Shown: positions 61,376 to 64,000 of the stretch, piece by piece
Layout: every line of letters starts with the position of its first letter
How positions within the stretch are numbered: position 1 is the stretch's first letter
Assembly: GCA_949318235.1 (NCBI GenBank)
Contig: CASGGR010000022.1
Location: 682,001-746,000, forward strand
From: Ecdyonurus torrentis
Taxonomy: Eukaryota; Arthropoda; Insecta; Ephemeroptera; Heptageniidae
Direction of reading: 5' to 3'
Length of the DNA stretch: 64,000 nucleotides
Notes under the pieces: model-generated
What the model saw: the letters and a program-made list of their open reading frames with translations, nothing else
Database searches by the model: none
What the model was told of the DNA's origin: nothing
Program-made: the position numbers and the translations under genes

Positions 61376-63826
61376 ATGAAACAAAGTTTCTATTTCAAAA
61401 ACCAAATGTTATTGAATGATAAAAATCATACTTTTTACACGATTAAAACTAGTTTTGATGATTTCTCAAAACTAAGAATGCTACAGACTTCAAATTTAAC
61501 TCAAAGCATAGCTTTTTCAATTCTCTACAAAAAAGATGTTTTGAACTTTTTTGCCCCAACGCATACTTTTTGGGTTATTGAAAATTTTAGTTTTCACTCA
61601 TCATGTAGCCAAACCAAGTCATGAAACAAAGTTTCTATTTCAAGAACCAAATGTTATTGAATGATGAAAATCATACTTTTTACACGATTAAAACTAGTTT
61701 TGATGATTTCTCAAAAACTAAGAATGCTACATACATGAAGCTTAACTCAAAGCATAGCTTTTTTAAATCTCTACAAAAAAGATGTCTTGAACTTTTTTGC
61801 CCCGACGCATACTTTTTGGTTTATTGACAATTTTAGTTTTTACTCATCATGTAGCCAAACCAAGTCATGAAACAAAGTTTCTATTTCAAGAACCAAATGT
61901 TATTGAATGATGAAAATCATACTTTTTACACGATTAAAACTTGTTTTGATGATTTCTCAAAAACTAAGAATGCTACAGACTTCAAATTCAATTCAAAACA
62001 TAGTTTTTTAAATTCTCTACAAAAAGATGTCTTGAACGTTTTTGCTCCGACGCATACTTTTTGGGTTATTGACAATTTTAATTTTCACTCATCATGTAGC
62101 CAAACCAAGTCATGAAACAAAATTTCTGTTTCAAGAACCAAATGTTATTGAATGATAAAAATCATAATTTTTACACGATTAAAACTAGTTTTAATGATTT
62201 CTAAAAAACTAAGAATGCTACAGACATCAAATTTAACTCAAAACATAGCTTTTAATTCTCTACAAAAAATATGTCTTGAACTTTTTTGCCCCGACGCATA
62301 CTTTTTGGGTTATTGATAATTTTAGTTTTCACTCATCAAGTAGCCAAACCAAGTCATGAAACAAAGTTTCTATTTCAAGAACCAAATGTTATTGAATGAT
62401 AAAAATCATACTTTTTACACGATTAAAACTTGTTTTGATGATTTCTCAAAAACTAAGAATGCTACAGACTTCAAATTCAATTCAAAACATAGTTTTTTAA
62501 ATTCTCTACAAAATGACGTCTTGAACGTTTTTGCTCCGACGCATACTTTTTGGGTTATTGACAATTTTAGTTTTTACTCATCATGTACCCAAATAAAGTA
62601 ATGAAACAAAGTTTCTATTTCAAGAACCAAATGTTATTGAACGATAAAAATCATACTTTTTACACGATTAAAATTAGTTTTGATGATTTCTTAAAAACTA
62701 AGAATGCTACAGACATCAAATTTAACTCAAAGCATAGCTTTTTCAATTCTCTACAAAAAAGATGTCTTGAACTTTTTTGCCCCGACGCATACTTTTTGGT
62801 TTATTGACAATTTTAGTTTTTACTCATCATGTAGCCAAACCAAGTCATGAAACAAAGTTTCTATTTCAAGAACCAAATGTTATTGAATGATGAAAATCAT
62901 ACTTTTTACACGATTAAAACTTGTTTTGATGATTTCTCAAAAACTAAGAATGCTACAGACTTCAAATTCAATTCAAAACATAGTTTTTTAAATTCTCTAC
63001 AAAAAGATGTCTTGAACGTTTTTGCTCCGACGCATACTTTTTGGGTTATTGACAATTTTAATTTTCACTCATCATGTAGCCAAACCAAGTCATGAAACAA
63101 AATTTCTATTTCAAGAACCAAATGTTATTGAATGATAAAAATCATAATTTTTACACGATTAAAACTAGTTTTAATGATTTCTAAAAAACTAAGAATGCTA
63201 CAGACATCAAATTTAACTCAAAACATAGCTTTTAATTCTCTACAAAAAATATGTCTTGAACTTTTTTGCCCCGACGCATACTTTTTGGGTTATTGATAAT
63301 TTTAGTTTTCACTCATCAAGTAGCCAAACCAAGTCATGAAACAAAGTTTCTATTTCAAGAACCAAATGTTATTGAATGATGAAAATCATACTTTTTACAC
63401 GATTAAAACTAGTTTTGATGATTTCTCAAAAACTAAGAATGCTACATACATGAAGCTTAACTCAAAGCATAGCTTTTTTAAATCTCTACAAAAAAGATGT
63501 CTTGAACTTTTTTGCCCCGACGCATACTTTTTGGTTTATTGACAATTTTAGTTTTTACTCATCATGTAGCCAAACCAAGTCATGAAACAAAGTTTCTATT
63601 TCAAGAACCAAATGTTATTGAATGATGAAAATCATACTTTTTACACGATTAAAACTTGTTTTGATGATTTCTCAAAAACTAAGAATGCTACAGACTTCAA
63701 ATTCAATTCAAAACATAGTTTTTTAAATTCTCTACAAAAAGATGTCTTGAACGTTTTTGCTCCGACGCATACTTTTTGGGTTATTGACAATTTTAATTTT
63801 CACTCATCATGTAGCCAAACCAAGTC
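61376..63826 (+). repeat. HOR block 25: A-Bx-E-F-C-D-E-F-Bx-E, cut by window end
   Basis: Monomer starts: A 61376, Bx 61621, E 61867, F 62112, C 62356, D 62601, E 62847, F 63092, Bx 63336, E 63582. It follows block 22 monomer for monomer at a constant offset of 7,847 bp, including the D variant TTCTTAAAAACTA (62692). Bx here has the normal TTCTCAAAAAC, unlike its counterpart at 55489. Confidence 0.93.
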
Positions 63827-64000
63827 ATGAAACAAAATTTCTGTTTCAAGAACCAAATGTTATTGAATGATAAAAATCATAATTTTTACACGATTAAAAC
63901 TAGTTTTAATGATTTCTAAAAAACTAAGAATGCTACAGACATCAAATTTAACTCAAAACATAGCTTTTAATTCTCTACAAAAAATATGTCTTGAACTTTT
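63827..64000 (+). repeat. Partial class F monomer at window end
   Basis: The last 174 bases start with ATGAAACAAAATTTCTGTTTC and contain the class F features TTCTAAAAAACTA and GCTTTTAATTC, then stop at the window edge. The array therefore continues downstream. Confidence 0.94.

Larger units (their letters stand above)
1..64000 (+). repeat. Satellite DNA array, ~245-bp monomer with higher-order structure
   Basis: The same ~245-bp unit recurs across the entire window with no interruption: 260 complete copies and two partial ones, lengths 244-246 bp, all in the same orientation. Each unit starts with ATGAAACAAA and ends with CCAAACCAAGTC, CCAAATAAAGTC or CCAAATAAAGTA. Units differ by class-specific substitutions and 1-2 bp indels, and the classes recur in ordered series, which defines higher-order repeats of 4-16 monomers. 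G+C is about 29% (hand count on the monomer at 1047). I see no unique DNA, transposon remnant or inversion. By established knowledge such arrays are eukaryotic heterochromatic satellites; a centromeric role is possible but not shown by the sequence. I do not recognise the family. Confidence 0.97.

Noticed and set aside
1..64000. CRISPR array or other prokaryotic repeat locus
   Set aside because: The unit is 245 bp with no short repeat and unique spacer pattern, no cas genes and no unique DNA between copies.
1..64000. Transposable element array (tandem LTR or helitron-derived repeats)
   Set aside because: I see no reverse transcriptase, integrase or transposase frame, no primer binding site, no terminal inverted repeats and no target duplications. 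A distant transposon origin of the 245-bp unit cannot be excluded from sequence alone.
1..64000. 5S rDNA, tRNA or other tandem RNA gene cluster
   Set aside because: No recognisable internal promoter boxes, conserved RNA sequence or clover-leaf structure was found in the monomer. The GC content and variation pattern do not fit.
1..64000. Telomeric or simple microsatellite repeat
   Set aside because: No TTAGGG, TTTAGGG or TTAGG runs are present. Homopolymer tracts are short (up to about seven bases) and part of the monomer.

Overview
The whole 64 kb window is one uninterrupted tandem satellite array. The monomer is about 245 bp, every copy lies in the same head-to-tail orientation on the + strand, and the array runs off both window edges. 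I phased each monomer at its ATGAAACAAA start and counted 260 complete monomers (first at 65, last complete one at 63582) plus a partial monomer at each end. The mean length is 245.2 bp. A hand count on the monomer at 1047 gives 70 G+C in 245 bases, about 29%. I see no protein gene, rRNA, tRNA, transposon, CRISPR array or unique sequence. Long homogeneous arrays with higher-order repeat (HOR) structure are typical of eukaryotic nuclear heterochromatin, often centromeric or pericentromeric. I do not recognise the satellite family and cannot name the organism.

Monomers fall into recurring classes defined by shared substitutions and small indels. I call them A, B, C, D, E, F, G, H, I, plus later variants Bx, Cx, Dx, Ex, Gx, J, K, L and ID; these names are mine. 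The simplest repeat is the 9-mer A-B-C-D-E-F-G-H-I at 65-2273 (2,209 bp). The rest of the window reads as this 9-mer expanded, shortened and recombined into HOR blocks of 4 to 16 monomers, nearly all bounded by an I-to-A junction.

Layout. Region 1 (about 1-15.7 kb) uses A-I plus Dx, with an expanding 735-bp E-F-G trimer and two 3,433-bp 14-mers. Region 2 (about 15.7-44.2 kb) loses C and D, brings in Cx, J, K, L and Ex, and contains 983-bp tetramers, a copy relation at 7,852 bp, a 1,224-bp five-monomer duplication and two apparently identical 2,698-bp 11-mers. Region 3 (about 44.2-64 kb) uses Bx and Gx, starts with two 1,717-bp 7-mers, regains C and D at 48.6 kb in a new marked form, has 2,696-bp twin 11-mers, and contains a copy relation at 8,092/7,847 bp.

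Nothing here works as a gene set. Many monomers hold an 81-82 codon open frame whose stop overlaps the next monomer's ATG. Frame-breaking indels and stops in whole monomer classes argue that these frames are not genes. The informative content is the array's recombination history: hybrid monomers at fusion points, and private variants that mark duplications on several length scales. Class assignments and coordinates were made by eye and hand arithmetic, so an occasional boundary may be off by a base.
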